Source: Candidatus Avelusimicrobium stercoris (GTDB taxonomy: Bacteria > Elusimicrobiota > Elusimicrobia > Elusimicrobiales > Elusimicrobiaceae). Taken from it: a stretch of 64,000 bases of DNA. The stretch lies in the NCBI GenBank assembly GCA_002432025.1, contig DJFE01000019.1, forward strand, positions 101,897 to 165,896, read 5' to 3'. Both the position numbers and the translations under genes were made by a program. Below the pieces are notes generated by a model. That model ran no database searches, was not told the DNA's origin, and worked only from the letters and a program-made list of their open reading frames with translations. Shown here in pieces: positions 24,744-34,116 of this stretch; positions within the stretch are counted from its first letter, which is position 1; the number at the start of each line of letters is the position of its first letter.

Positions 24744-25559
24744 TTAAAATTGGCCGCCGGCTTCTTCAATTAATTTTTTGTAGCGGGCTTCCAGCATTGT
24801 CAGGCGCTGTTCGTCCTCGCGGTAAATCATCCCGTAAAAATCGCGCTTGTTTTTAAGCCACATCAGTTCAAAGCCTACGGCCTTTAAAATGCCTTTGTCG
24901 GCGTTGGGGTCCTTAATGGCGGCTTGGGCGTCAAAAATAATTTTGCGCGTTTCAAACTTGGTTAAAGCCCCTTGCGGCAGGCGGGCAAAGAACGGCAGCG
25001 AGTGCGCGGATACGCCCCCGCCGATTACCATTTTTTTGCCTGCTTTTTGCATTTTGGCGCTCATCGTTTCGGCCATTTTAAAAATGGCTTCGGAGTTGAT
25101 GTCCTCGCGCGTGAGGCCCATAGAGCCCGTCATATCCACGCGGCCCAACACCACGCCCGCGAGTTCCTTAAATTCCGGGCGGGCCATCATTGCGTCCAAA
25201 TTTTCCGCCCCGGTGATGGTTTCTACGTTAATAAAAAATTCCATTTCCTGGCGTTCTTCTTCCGGGAACACAAAGTGCGTGGCCTTTACGTATTTGCTCA
25301 TTGCGTAGGGCGTTTCAATCATCGGGCCAACAATGCCCTTTACGCCAATCGTGCGCGCATCAAACATATCTTTAATGGCCTCACAGCCGCCTACTTTAAT
25401 AATTAAATCCAGCCCGGCCTTGGTTACAACTTCTTTTAGGCGCAGGGCTTCTTCCATACGCGTGCCTTCGGCTTCAAACTCTGCCTTAATGCCGATAACG
25501 TGGTGATTGGCTTTTAAATCCAGTAAGATATTTAACATCTTTTTTTCTAAATTGTTCAT
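24744..25559 (-). CDS. HpcH/HpaI aldolase/citrate lyase family protein
   Basis: 271 residues, TIM-barrel class II aldolase family. The metal ligands fit the Glu of INVETITGAENLD and the Asp of VLGRVDMTGSMGL, and GPMIETPYAMSKYV is the usual phosphate/substrate loop. These enzymes cleave or form 4-hydroxy-2-oxo acids with pyruvate as the nucleophile. Placed 11 nt before the TPP enzyme and co-transcribed with it, it may supply or process the pyruvate-type donor for the branched sugar. No sugar-nucleotide pathway I know firmly assigns this step. Confidence 0.75.
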   Translation of the reverse strand: MNNLEKKMLNILLDLKANHHVIGIKAEFEAEGTRMEEALRLKEVVTKAGLDLIIKVGGCEAIKDMFDARTIGVKGIVGPMIETPYAMSKYVKATHFVFPEEERQEMEFFINVETITGAENLDAMMARPEFKELAGVVLGRVDMTGSMGLTREDINSEAIFKMAETMSAKMQKAGKKMVIGGGVSAHSLPFFARLPQGALTKFETRKIIFDAQAAIKDPNADKGILKAVGFELMWLKNKRDFYGMIYREDEQRLTMLEARYKKLIEEAGGQF

Positions 25560-25568
25560 AGGGTACTC

Positions 25569-26456
25569 CTATTTATCTGTTCGTAATAAATCCGGGTTTA
25601 GTGTGGCTTTATGGTCTTGGTAATAGCCGTACAGGGCCGAAACGGCCTCTTTTAGCGGGGTAAACGCAAGCCCCGGAATTTCGGTCTTTAAGCGGGCGTT
25701 GGAGCCCGAGTAATTAAGGCCATAGCCCGCGTGGGCTACCTTTATGGGCAAGTCCTTACCGCTAACTTCCAAAACCGTTTTCGCGGCTTGCAAGAGTTCG
25801 GTTTCCGCATCGGGCACGACGTTATAGCACTTGAACTTCGGTTCGTGTGCTATAAAGTAATCCAGCACGGGCATTAAGTCCGGTGCGTAGAGGTAACTAA
25901 AACGCCTGTTTTGACGCAAGGTAATGGGCATATCAAAAAGGGCCTTACAGCAAGCATTGGAAATAAAACGGATTTCCCAATCCTCGTACTTGCCGAAGAT
26001 ACCAAAAATATTTAAGTCCACCGCGTTTTTGATGTGTTCAAGGCGTTTATGCACTACATATTTGCAAAAACTATGGTCATCTTTGCCCATACGCAAGCCA
26101 ATTTGGTCCTCGGTTACTTGGCGGTTATCTGCGGCGGTGTCATATACCGCACCGCTGCCCAGGTTAATCAGGCGGCCAAAGCGGTCCGTATGCCGGGCCA
26201 GGTTTTCAAACATCCGCAAGTTGGTGTAGAGCAGGTTAGTCGGGTCCTTGGCATTGCGGTGTCCGGGCTTTACCGCGGCGTGGATGACCGCATCAAATTG
26301 GTGCGTTTTAAAGTAATTATCCACGGCTTCGGTATCGGCCAAATTGAGTTCGCTGCTGCGCGGGGCGGTAATATCATACTTTTGGGCGAGAAAACTCTCC
26401 CGTATGTTCTTACCGATAAACCCGTTTCCCCCGGTCAGCAAAAGTTGTTTTTTCAT
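25569..26456 (-). CDS. NAD(P)-dependent sugar epimerase/dehydratase (SDR)
   Basis: 295 residues. LLTGGNGFIGKNI is the NAD motif and YVVHK gives the Tyr-x-x-x-Lys pair; INLGSGAVYD carries the Ser region. Overall it looks like GDP-fucose-synthase or YerF-type reductases acting on a 4-keto sugar. In an operon with a CDP-4-keto-3,6-dideoxyglucose pathway and a TPP enzyme it is a candidate for final ketone reduction. It starts 3 nt after rfbH. Confidence 0.65.
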   Translation of the reverse strand: MKKQLLLTGGNGFIGKNIRESFLAQKYDITAPRSSELNLADTEAVDNYFKTHQFDAVIHAAVKPGHRNAKDPTNLLYTNLRMFENLARHTDRFGRLINLGSGAVYDTAADNRQVTEDQIGLRMGKDDHSFCKYVVHKRLEHIKNAVDLNIFGIFGKYEDWEIRFISNACCKALFDMPITLRQNRRFSYLYAPDLMPVLDYFIAHEPKFKCYNVVPDAETELLQAAKTVLEVSGKDLPIKVAHAGYGLNYSGSNARLKTEIPGLAFTPLKEAVSALYGYYQDHKATLNPDLLRTDK

Positions 26457-26459
26457 ACG

Positions 26460-27812
26460 CTATTTATGTTGGGCGGCAAATTCGTGAATTAGGCGCGAGG
26501 TCTTGTCCAATTCCTTTTCCCCTAACCGCGGGAAAACGCCCACCCAAAAGGTATTGTTCATAATAAAGTCCGTATTGGGCAGTTTTTGATAGTCGGCTTC
26601 TGTCAAATCGCGCGAGTTTTGCAGCGCACCTGCGCCGATACGCAAGGCTACGTCGTTTTCCACCATTAAGGGCTGGCGCAAGAGGTTGCCCGCAAATAAT
26701 TGGCGGGTTCCCACGCCGTTCTTTTCCAAGTATTCCACCAACTGTTGCTTAGTAAATTTGGCTTCGGGCTTGACGGAAATCAGGAAACCGAACCAAGAGG
26801 GTTTTACCTTGTCGTCCACCTTGGGCAAAATAAGCACATCGGAAAGGTCCGCCAGTTTGTTCATTAAATAGGCGGCGTTTTGGGTGCGTTTTTGCAGGTA
26901 GCCGGGCAATTTTTTCAGTTGGCTTACACCCAAAGCGGCCTGCCAGTCGGTAATTTTTAAGTTGAAGCCAATATGGGAATAAGTATATTTGTGGTCGTAG
27001 CCAAAGGGCAAGTGCCCCAGTTGCATATTAAAGCGGTTTTTGCAGGTGTTATCCACGCCCGGTTTGCACCAGCAGTCGCGGCCCCAATCGCGGAACGATA
27101 AAATAATGCGGTAGAGTTGTGGGTCGTTGGTAACCACGGCGCCGCCTTCGCCCATCGTCATATGGTGGGCCGGGTAAAAACTATATGTGCCGATGTGCCC
27201 AATCGTACCTGCCTTTTTGCCGTTCCACTCGGCACCCAAGGCATCGCAGGAGTCTTCAATCAGCCACAAATTGTGCTTTTTGCAGATATCCATAATGGCA
27301 TCCATATCAAACATATTCCCTAACGTGTGCGCCAGGAAAATAGCCTTGGTTTTGGGCGAAAGGGCCGCTTCAATTTGTTTGACGTCAATGTTATAAGTGC
27401 CGATTTCGCAGTCCACAAACACGGGGATTAACCCCTGCTGGATAATCGGGTTGACCGTAGTCGGAAAGCCTGCGGCCACGGAAATCACTTCGTCACCCTT
27501 TTTAAGCCGTCTTTCGCCCAGTTTATAAGAGGTAAGGGCAGATAAGGCCAGCAAATTGGCCGAGGAGCCGGAATTGGTGGATAAAGCAAATTTTACGCCC
27601 AAAAAGGCCGCAAAATCCTTTTCAAACTGGTCATTAAAACGGCCCGCCGTCAGCCACATATCAAGCGTGGCGTCAATCATATTGGCGAGGTCCTGTTTGT
27701 CCAACAATTTGCCCGAAGCCGGGATATAAGATAAATCCTTTTTAGCACCGTAAATTTCGTCAAAATACTTGGCCGCCGCCGCTTGGACAGCTGCTCTTAA
27801 TTCTTTTTCCAT
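26460..27812 (-). CDS. rfbH: CDP-4-keto-6-deoxy-D-glucose 3-dehydrase (E1)
   Basis: 450 residues. PMP-dependent, iron-sulfur enzyme that removes the C3 hydroxyl of CDP-4-keto-6-deoxyglucose. It is an aminotransferase-fold protein in which the PLP-binding Lys is replaced by His, seen here in YSFYPAHHMTMGEGG. The [2Fe-2S] cysteines are in RDWGRDCWCKPGVDNTC, with the fourth candidate Cys nearby. Length matches the family. The partner reductase (E3, ddhD/rfbI) is not in the window. It overlaps the end of rfbG by 16 nt. Confidence 0.93.
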   Translation of the reverse strand: MEKELRAAVQAAAAKYFDEIYGAKKDLSYIPASGKLLDKQDLANMIDATLDMWLTAGRFNDQFEKDFAAFLGVKFALSTNSGSSANLLALSALTSYKLGERRLKKGDEVISVAAGFPTTVNPIIQQGLIPVFVDCEIGTYNIDVKQIEAALSPKTKAIFLAHTLGNMFDMDAIMDICKKHNLWLIEDSCDALGAEWNGKKAGTIGHIGTYSFYPAHHMTMGEGGAVVTNDPQLYRIILSFRDWGRDCWCKPGVDNTCKNRFNMQLGHLPFGYDHKYTYSHIGFNLKITDWQAALGVSQLKKLPGYLQKRTQNAAYLMNKLADLSDVLILPKVDDKVKPSWFGFLISVKPEAKFTKQQLVEYLEKNGVGTRQLFAGNLLRQPLMVENDVALRIGAGALQNSRDLTEADYQKLPNTDFIMNNTFWVGVFPRLGEKELDKTSRLIHEFAAQHK

Positions 27813-28864
27813 TGCATCTTCTCCATATACTCGTTAATCTGCTGTAAGGTAAAATCGTACATCGGTTTACCTTCATAAAATTGTTTGTACCAAATCACGC
27901 TCTTTTCCACGGCTTCTTCCGCCGTATAGGTGGGCGTCCAGCCCAGGCGTTCCTTGGCCTTGGTGATATCCAGCATCAGCAGGTTGGCTTCGTGCAGGTT
28001 ATCCTTTTTATGCACCACCACTTCGCCTTTTCCGTAATACTTTACCGCCAGTTTGGCTACCTCGGCCACGGTTAAAACGCTGTCCGCCTTCGGGCCAAAG
28101 TTGAAGCCTTCGGCGTATTCACGCCCCTTAGTATAGAGCAAATGCCCCAGTAACAGATAGCCGGAAAGCGGTTCCAAAACGTGCTGCCACGGGCGCGTGG
28201 CGTGCGGGTTGCGTATTTCTATGGTTTTGCCCGCCTCTATGGAGCGCACGCAATCAGGCAGTAAACGGTCCGCCGCCCAATCGCCCCCGCCGATTACGTT
28301 CCCCGCGCGGGCGGTAGCCAAGGCATAGCCGTCCTGCAAGAAACTGCGGCGGTAAGACGAGGATAAAATTTCTACGCATCCCTTAGAGGAAGAATACATA
28401 TCATATCCCCCCATCGGCTCATCTTCTTTGTAGCCGCGGGCGACTTCTTTATTTTCGTAGCATTTATCGGTAGTAATGTTTACAAAGGCTTTAACCGAGG
28501 CGGTTTTGCGCGCCGCTTCCAATACATTTAAGGTTCCCATTACGTTGGTTTCGTAGGTAAGCACCGGCTCCGCGTACGACAGACGCACCAAAGGCTGGGC
28601 CGCCAAGTGGAAAACGATTTCCGGCTGAAATTCCTCAAAGGTTTTATTCAAAAGGGTTCTGTCCAAAATATCGCCAAAGACGTTTTTGGCAATTTTATGC
28701 TCAATATCCAGCGCCGTAAACATAGAGGGCGTAGTATTGGGTTTTAAAGCGTACCCGCAGACTTGGGCCCCCAACTGGGTAAGCCACAAGGCCAGCCACG
28801 AACCTTTAAAGCCCGTGTGCCCAGTGAGTAAAACGCGTTTGCCCTTATAGGTATCGCTCCACAT
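27797..28864 (-). CDS. rfbG: CDP-glucose 4,6-dehydratase
   Basis: 355 residues from ATG 28864 (GGAGG 7 nt before; a longer frame to 28909 is ignored). Extended SDR with LLTGHTGFKGSWLALWL and the catalytic Tyr/Lys in GYDMYSSSKGCVE. It converts CDP-glucose to CDP-4-keto-6-deoxyglucose, the committed step to 3,6-dideoxyhexoses. GHTGFKGSWL is diagnostic of CDP- rather than dTDP- or GDP-sugar dehydratases. It begins 2 nt after rfbF. Confidence 0.93.
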   Translation of the reverse strand: MWSDTYKGKRVLLTGHTGFKGSWLALWLTQLGAQVCGYALKPNTTPSMFTALDIEHKIAKNVFGDILDRTLLNKTFEEFQPEIVFHLAAQPLVRLSYAEPVLTYETNVMGTLNVLEAARKTASVKAFVNITTDKCYENKEVARGYKEDEPMGGYDMYSSSKGCVEILSSSYRRSFLQDGYALATARAGNVIGGGDWAADRLLPDCVRSIEAGKTIEIRNPHATRPWQHVLEPLSGYLLLGHLLYTKGREYAEGFNFGPKADSVLTVAEVAKLAVKYYGKGEVVVHKKDNLHEANLLMLDITKAKERLGWTPTYTAEEAVEKSVIWYKQFYEGKPMYDFTLQQINEYMEKMQWKKN

Positions 28865-28866
28865 AG

Positions 28867-29646
28867 TTAATCCTCCCACACTTTCCACGGAGCCTTTCCG
28901 TTGGTCCATTGTTCATTGAGTTCAATTTTATCGCGCAGGGTATCCATCGGATGCCAAAAGCCGTAGTGCTTATAAGCGTTTAATTGGCTTTCTTTGGCCA
29001 GTTGCGTGAGCGGTTCGCGCTCCCACATAATATTGTCCCCTTCCGGGATGTAGTCAAACGCCTGGGGCTCACAAACGAAAAAGCCCCCATTGACCCACGC
29101 GCCGTCCCCTACCGGTTTTTCCTGAAAGCGGGAAATGGTGCCGCTGGGCTCAATATTAAGCGCGCCAAAGCGGCCTGTGGGCTGGACGGCCGTTAAGGTT
29201 ACCAATTTGCCCGATTTTTTATGGCAGTCTAACAACTTATTAATATCCACGTCGGAAACTCCGTCCCCGTACGTCAGCATAAAGGGTTCATCGCCCACAA
29301 ACTTGCGTGCCTGCTTAATACGGGAGCCCGTCAGCGCGTTGCGCCCCGTATATAAAAGGGTAACCTTCCACGGTTCGCAGCGGTTCATATGCACGTCAAT
29401 TTTATTGGTTTTAAAGTCTATCGTAACATCGGAATTGTTGGTATAGTAATTTACAAAGTATTCTTTGATGACTTCGCTCTTGTACCCGCACAGGATAACA
29501 AAATCCGTCAGCCCATAGTGCGTGTATAATTTCATAATATGCCAAATGATGGGATACCCGCCGATTTCTACCATCGGTTTGGGGCGGATAGAGGTTTCCT
29601 CCCCCAGTCTGGTACCAAGGCCACCTGCCAGCAAAAGTACTTTCAT
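28867..29646 (-). CDS. rfbF: Glucose-1-phosphate cytidylyltransferase
   Basis: 259 residues; makes CDP-glucose from CTP and glucose 1-phosphate. The nucleotide loop is LLAGGLGTRLGEET followed by RPKPMVEIG; MLTYGDGVSDVD holds a metal-binding Asp and RFGALNIE, FQEKPVG and NGGFFV are conserved. First gene of the polysaccharide operon, with AGGAG 7 nt before ATG 29646. Confidence 0.95.
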   Translation of the reverse strand: MKVLLLAGGLGTRLGEETSIRPKPMVEIGGYPIIWHIMKLYTHYGLTDFVILCGYKSEVIKEYFVNYYTNNSDVTIDFKTNKIDVHMNRCEPWKVTLLYTGRNALTGSRIKQARKFVGDEPFMLTYGDGVSDVDINKLLDCHKKSGKLVTLTAVQPTGRFGALNIEPSGTISRFQEKPVGDGAWVNGGFFVCEPQAFDYIPEGDNIMWEREPLTQLAKESQLNAYKHYGFWHPMDTLRDKIELNEQWTNGKAPWKVWED

Positions 29647-29930
29647 AGCAAACTCCTATATAAAAATGTTAAACGGGCACGCCCGTAAGTTCATTGTACG
29701 AAATTAAGAATTTATAACAAGCCTATCAAAAGGGCTACGTTATGAAACAGTTGGTAGAGAGATTGGATAAACGAGAAAATGAGGGGGTTCCCCCATAATG
29801 AGACTATTCTCCGCCAAGAGTTTATAGTACCCTTTTATTATAACACATAACAACGGAACTTTGCATTGTACAAAAAGCCCCTCCATAAACCTTATATTTG
29901 TATTATAATATAAAAGATAAAAAGTACCGG
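29647..29930 (-). promoter_or_regulatory. Promoter and leader of the polysaccharide operon
   Basis: On the minus strand an extended -10 TGT-TATAAT occupies 29845-29837, without a good -35, and predicts a leader of about 180 nt. A second weaker extended -10 (TGT-TATAAA) is at 29719-29711. Close to the start codon is a short hairpin ACGGGC-AC-GCCCGT (29673-29686). No gene is seen in this stretch. Confidence 0.45.
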
Positions 29931-30012
29931 GCCTATATATGATATAGGTCTTTTGGTCCCCGTCCGGGTGGGCCCTTTGTCCCCTGGAAAAAACATAAAA
30001 AAGCGGTACAAT
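29931..30012 (+). promoter_or_regulatory. Shared promoter element (copy B) of the 1328-aa exported protein gene
   Basis: GGGCCCTTTGTCCCCTGGAA (29970-29989) aligns with copy A at 15 of 20 positions and, like copies A and C, ends exactly 17 nt before a -10 box, here TACAAT (30007-30012). The -35 part (CTGGAA) is poor, so activation by a protein bound to the block is likely. Upstream, GGGCCTATATATGATATAGG (29929-29948) resembles GGGCCCATATACAAAATGGG of copy A, with paired changes (CCCAT/ATGGG against CCTAT/ATAGG). Transcript start near 30019; AAGGAG precedes ATG 30044. Confidence 0.6.
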
Positions 30013-30043
30013 ATAACTAGGTCTATTATATAAGGAGCGTTCT

Positions 30044-33000
30044 ATGCAATCTTTTCTCTGCCGTGTACTTGCCGTAGTATTTGCTTTAAATTGTATTCTT
30101 CCCACCCCCTCGGCGTGGGCACAGGCTCGTCGTGCGCCTTCCCAAAAGGCTAAAGCGGGTACGTCCACCCGCCCTAATGTAGGGGCGGCGGTGTCCCAAG
30201 CGGCGGATAAACAACTGCAAACCAAGATTAACAATGCCACCAAACGCTATGAAAACAGAAAGTTGACGTGGGTTCAACGTAAAAACGCATTGGTGGAATT
30301 GCACCGCTTAAAAGACCAGCAAGCCACGCAACAAGAGACCAGAGAGAAAAGGGAAGCGCAAGCGGCGGCAAGAAAAGCCTCCGAGGCTTACCAACAAGAC
30401 CTTCGCTCCGGGAGAGTGGTTGCGCGGGATGCTACCTATGTGGCGTCGCCCGTACCGGTGTTTTCCATTAAGCGGCCGAAAAATGACGTTTTGGAACTTT
30501 TGTCCAAAGATGAACTGACACTTCAAAATATGGGTGAGTTCATTGACCCAATGGGCAATCCCAACGATAACTATTTAATGAATACGGTCTATGCTGCCGA
30601 AGCTTTGGGCAATACGGTAGATTATATGCAGCAAATGGCGCAAAGCGGCAGTATGGACGCGTCCGCCTTGGCGCAGTTCAACCAAGATTTAAAGGACGTC
30701 TATTTGCGTATGGCCTACCGGGAAGTAACCCTCTCTGCCCAACCGCACGATACTATGGTGCGTACTATGGCGGTGGGGTCTTTGCGTATTGCTATGCTTA
30801 AAGTGCATAACTATTTCAAGGCTATGGGTATAAAGGACCCGCTCCTTACCAAGCAAAACCAACCTGCGGCCGATGGCAAAGTATATGACAAACAGTATAT
30901 TAAAACCGGTTTGGACGGGGCAAAAATTTTCTCGCCCGCGCCTAATTACCAATCGGTCTTGCCTCCTAGCCATTTTGCAAACCTTCAAAATAGATATATT
31001 AAAGAAATGGGCGCCGCCGCTCAAAAAGGCCTTAAAGCAGATGACGAAAACTTCCAAGATGTTTTGGCGTTGGCGGACTATGCCACCAAATATACCTTGC
31101 TTAATGACCCTCTTTCCACGGGCATATTGGTCAAAAAGTTTGACAAAGGCGCCAAGGAAACTGATTTTAAGTCGGACAATGCCGCGGTGGTAAACCAGAT
31201 TATTGCGGGCGTGGTGGATGATGCCCGCCAAGAAGCGCGCGGGTCGCAAAAATGGAATAATACAATGCAGTTCTTCAAAAACTTTTCCGACCCGAAGGTT
31301 TACTCCCTTTCCACGCGTGTAATCGCGCTGGAAGCGGCCTCCGTGTTAATGGGCAACCAAGCTGGCGATAAAATGAGTAAAGGCGAATTTGCCTTGCGCC
31401 AAACCTTTGCCCGCCGCGCGGCTGATTTGTATGAACCGTTGCAAAGTTCCTATTATAAGGATTACGGTTTGGATTCCAAACAAATGCAAGCCTTGGCTGA
31501 CAAACTGGCTGACATTTACAACCAATTTGCTACGGACCCGTTAAAATTGGAGGAAATTACCAATAACGGGACCACAGCCATTGCGGGCGTGAAAGGGCTT
31601 ATTGAACCCGGAGAAAAAGGCCTTGTTGTTGCCAACGACCCCAAGACTTCTATCCCCGCCATTGCGCCCGCAAACAGCGGCAATATGATGCAAAACCCGG
31701 ACGGTTCTATCCGTATGGTTTATGGGTATATATATACTTCCAAAGGCCGCTGGGTGGAAATAGCCCAACACAACGGTTTAAACCAAGCCAAAGTGGATAA
31801 GGAAAACGCCACGGCGTTCTTCTGGTTCGTGGGAGATGCTATTTTGTGGGTATATGCCGGAGCCATTTTTCAAACGGTCAGCCAAGCTTTCCGCTTTGCA
31901 CGTGGCGCAATGCTTGCCTTGCCGAAGGCCCTTAACGCAGCAGCCAAATCCAATAAAGGCCGTGCGCTTTTGACTTTCCGCGTGGAACTGACCAAAGCCG
32001 GGCGGTTGGCGTCTTACACGTCCAAGGCTGTTAACAATAACGTTATTATGTCGGTACGCTATATTGAAAAAGGCAAGGCGCCGGCAACTACGCTTCCGTC
32101 CAAAATGGGCGAAGGTGTTGCCCCGGTTGTACAAACGAAAGTCATTGCACAGCCTGGGCGTTCGTCTATGCGCGTTTTGCAGAACGAATATTCCCGCTGG
32201 AACCCGAAACGTTGGGTAGGTATGAATCCTAACCGCGAACTTGTTGGCGTAGATTTTTACCAAGTATTGCCCGGCGGCACACAAAATGTGGGCACGGTAA
32301 ACTTTACGGGCAGACTGGCTTCGTTGCAAGGCGGCGTAAAGGATTACGATATGTTGCGCTTAATGAACCACGGTATCCAAGGGATGCAAAAATCCGAGGG
32401 TATGTATCCTTGGTTGCATTTGACGGTGCCGGAACTGCGCGCCGCACGGGCTTATTCCCGTATGATGGGTATGTCCGAAGATGCGGCCAAATCCGGAGCG
32501 TTTGACGGTTGGGTAAATATTAGGATGCCGGTGTACGGTTCGGATAAAATGCCGGTGCTGGCCAGCCAACCGGGTGCCACGGGTATGGCAACGGAATCCT
32601 CTTGGTGGAATTTGACTAAATTGGGTAAACCGGGCAACGAACTGTTTAGCACGGATGTAGTGGTGGCCCCGGCAATGAGCCGTGCTTCTGCCTTGACCAC
32701 CGTTGACCCGCTTTCTATCCCGGGGGCTGTTAAATTCCCGGCGCAAATGCTTGCCAACGGCCAATGGGCGGAACAAGTAGGCCAGCAATATTTTAGAATT
32801 GCCAACTATAATAATAAGTTCTTGGATTCGTTTATGCCGCGCTTACTGCCGACAAAAGCCTTTGCCACGGAATTTGTTACCAACCCGCGCTTTGCTTGGA
32901 GTATGGGCAAGGCTTGGCTGAAAACCAGTTCCTTTGCGCAGGGCGTGGCTGGAAACCTTATCTTCTTCGGCGGGTTAGCCGGAGCGGACTATACAACCTA

Positions 33001-34030
33001 TCCGTTAGTAATGGGCCACATTACGGGTAAAGGCGAACAAGAAGTAAAAGCGGAAATGGCTAAACCCAAATACGAGGGCGCCTACGACCCGGCCAAACTT
33101 AAACAGGACGAAAAAAACCAAGAAGAACTTTTGGCCCAACTCAAAGCCGAAGGCCAAGACTATAACACCAAGCAAATGGACGCCTACGAAACCGTAACCG
33201 GTGCAGAAAAGGAATCCCGCGAAGGTATGTTAATGGGCTCTCCGATTATTTTCGGGCGCGAAGCCTTAGGCAACTTGGGCGTAATAGACAATATGTATGT
33301 TACTACCCCCTTAAAGAAACGCTTGCAGTATCAAGCGGTCAGTGTAAACTTTAACCGCGCTTCCGGCGAGGGCAATAAAGTAAAGACCCAAAAGGCCCTT
33401 GATAACATTATAAAGGCACAAACCGAAGAGGTAATGGTGCAAAAACGCGTTACCTTGGAAAGTTACAAACCGTATGTTTCTGCGGCAGAACTGAAACAAA
33501 TGGGCGCTTGGTATGACGAGTATTTAAACAAGATTATCGCTTCCTTGCGCAGCAATGATTCGTCTGCCGCCAAGCAGAAACAGCAGGAAGAGGCGTATGA
33601 ATTACTCAATTCCCGTTTGCTTGAAGTAAAAGACAAAGTAGATAGGAAATTGGAACTGTTGGGCGAAGAAGTTGCCGACCAGTCAAAAGCCCAAGCCGAG
33701 ATGACCTTGGCTTTGGAAAAATCAAACTGGATTATTGCCTTTGAGCAGTATGGCTTGTCGGACAAATCTGCCGAAGCAACTGCGTTCTTTGATTCCTTTA
33801 TCCCGCGCTTTTTGAGTGCGTATGACATCAAGGATGCAAACTCTAGGAACGCGACTCTTAAAAAATTGAATAGCGAATATGAAAACAAGAGCACAGAGTG
33901 GAATATCGCTATCAAAAATAAGTTCGCCAAACATCAAGAGCAGGTAGCCACCGAGGAGGCCAGTCCGTTTGCAACGAATGACGACCAACTCCAAAACTTC
34001 CACGTAGAAGAGCCGGCTACCGCGCAATAA
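30044..34030 (+). CDS. Giant exported protein with few membrane segments, no recognised family
   Basis: 1328 residues with a signal peptide (MQSFLCRVLAVVFALNCILP, cleavage after AWAQ) and AAGGAG before ATG 30044. Residues ~45-130 are a Gln/Arg/Ala-rich coiled-coil; the middle is predicted helical with few motifs. Hydrophobic segments lie near residues 590-615 (FFWFVGDAILWVYAGAIF) and 960-985 (GVAGNLIFFGGLAGADY). The last ~350 residues are charged, Glu/Lys/Gln-rich coiled-coils. I recognise no domain. Like the 1529-residue protein at 2854 it is a single-gene unit with the same promoter block, so the two are probably co-regulated envelope proteins. Function is unknown. Confidence 0.85.
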   Translation: MQSFLCRVLAVVFALNCILPTPSAWAQARRAPSQKAKAGTSTRPNVGAAVSQAADKQLQTKINNATKRYENRKLTWVQRKNALVELHRLKDQQATQQETREKREAQAAARKASEAYQQDLRSGRVVARDATYVASPVPVFSIKRPKNDVLELLSKDELTLQNMGEFIDPMGNPNDNYLMNTVYAAEALGNTVDYMQQMAQSGSMDASALAQFNQDLKDVYLRMAYREVTLSAQPHDTMVRTMAVGSLRIAMLKVHNYFKAMGIKDPLLTKQNQPAADGKVYDKQYIKTGLDGAKIFSPAPNYQSVLPPSHFANLQNRYIKEMGAAAQKGLKADDENFQDVLALADYATKYTLLNDPLSTGILVKKFDKGAKETDFKSDNAAVVNQIIAGVVDDARQEARGSQKWNNTMQFFKNFSDPKVYSLSTRVIALEAASVLMGNQAGDKMSKGEFALRQTFARRAADLYEPLQSSYYKDYGLDSKQMQALADKLADIYNQFATDPLKLEEITNNGTTAIAGVKGLIEPGEKGLVVANDPKTSIPAIAPANSGNMMQNPDGSIRMVYGYIYTSKGRWVEIAQHNGLNQAKVDKENATAFFWFVGDAILWVYAGAIFQTVSQAFRFARGAMLALPKALNAAAKSNKGRALLTFRVELTKAGRLASYTSKAVNNNVIMSVRYIEKGKAPATTLPSKMGEGVAPVVQTKVIAQPGRSSMRVLQNEYSRWNPKRWVGMNPNRELVGVDFYQVLPGGTQNVGTVNFTGRLASLQGGVKDYDMLRLMNHGIQGMQKSEGMYPWLHLTVPELRAARAYSRMMGMSEDAAKSGAFDGWVNIRMPVYGSDKMPVLASQPGATGMATESSWWNLTKLGKPGNELFSTDVVVAPAMSRASALTTVDPLSIPGAVKFPAQMLANGQWAEQVGQQYFRIANYNNKFLDSFMPRLLPTKAFATEFVTNPRFAWSMGKAWLKTSSFAQGVAGNLIFFGGLAGADYTTYPLVMGHITGKGEQEVKAEMAKPKYEGAYDPAKLKQDEKNQEELLAQLKAEGQDYNTKQMDAYETVTGAEKESREGMLMGSPIIFGREALGNLGVIDNMYVTTPLKKRLQYQAVSVNFNRASGEGNKVKTQKALDNIIKAQTEEVMVQKRVTLESYKPYVSAAELKQMGAWYDEYLNKIIASLRSNDSSAAKQKQQEEAYELLNSRLLEVKDKVDRKLELLGEEVADQSKAQAEMTLALEKSNWIIAFEQYGLSDKSAEATAFFDSFIPRFLSAYDIKDANSRNATLKKLNSEYENKSTEWNIAIKNKFAKHQEQVATEEASPFATNDDQLQNFHVEEPATAQ

Positions 34031-34049
34031 CAAGTCTGTACAATGTAAA

Positions 34050-34087
34050 ACGTCCCGGGGTAACTAATATCCCGGGGCGTTTTTTTG
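34050..34087 (+). terminator. Terminator of the 1328-aa protein gene
   Basis: ACGTCCCGGGG (34050-34060) pairs with CCCGGGGCGT (34071-34080), followed by TTTTTT. Confidence 0.92.
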
Positions 34088-34116
34088 TGATAGTTTCGCA
34101 AGAATTTATTTATAGG

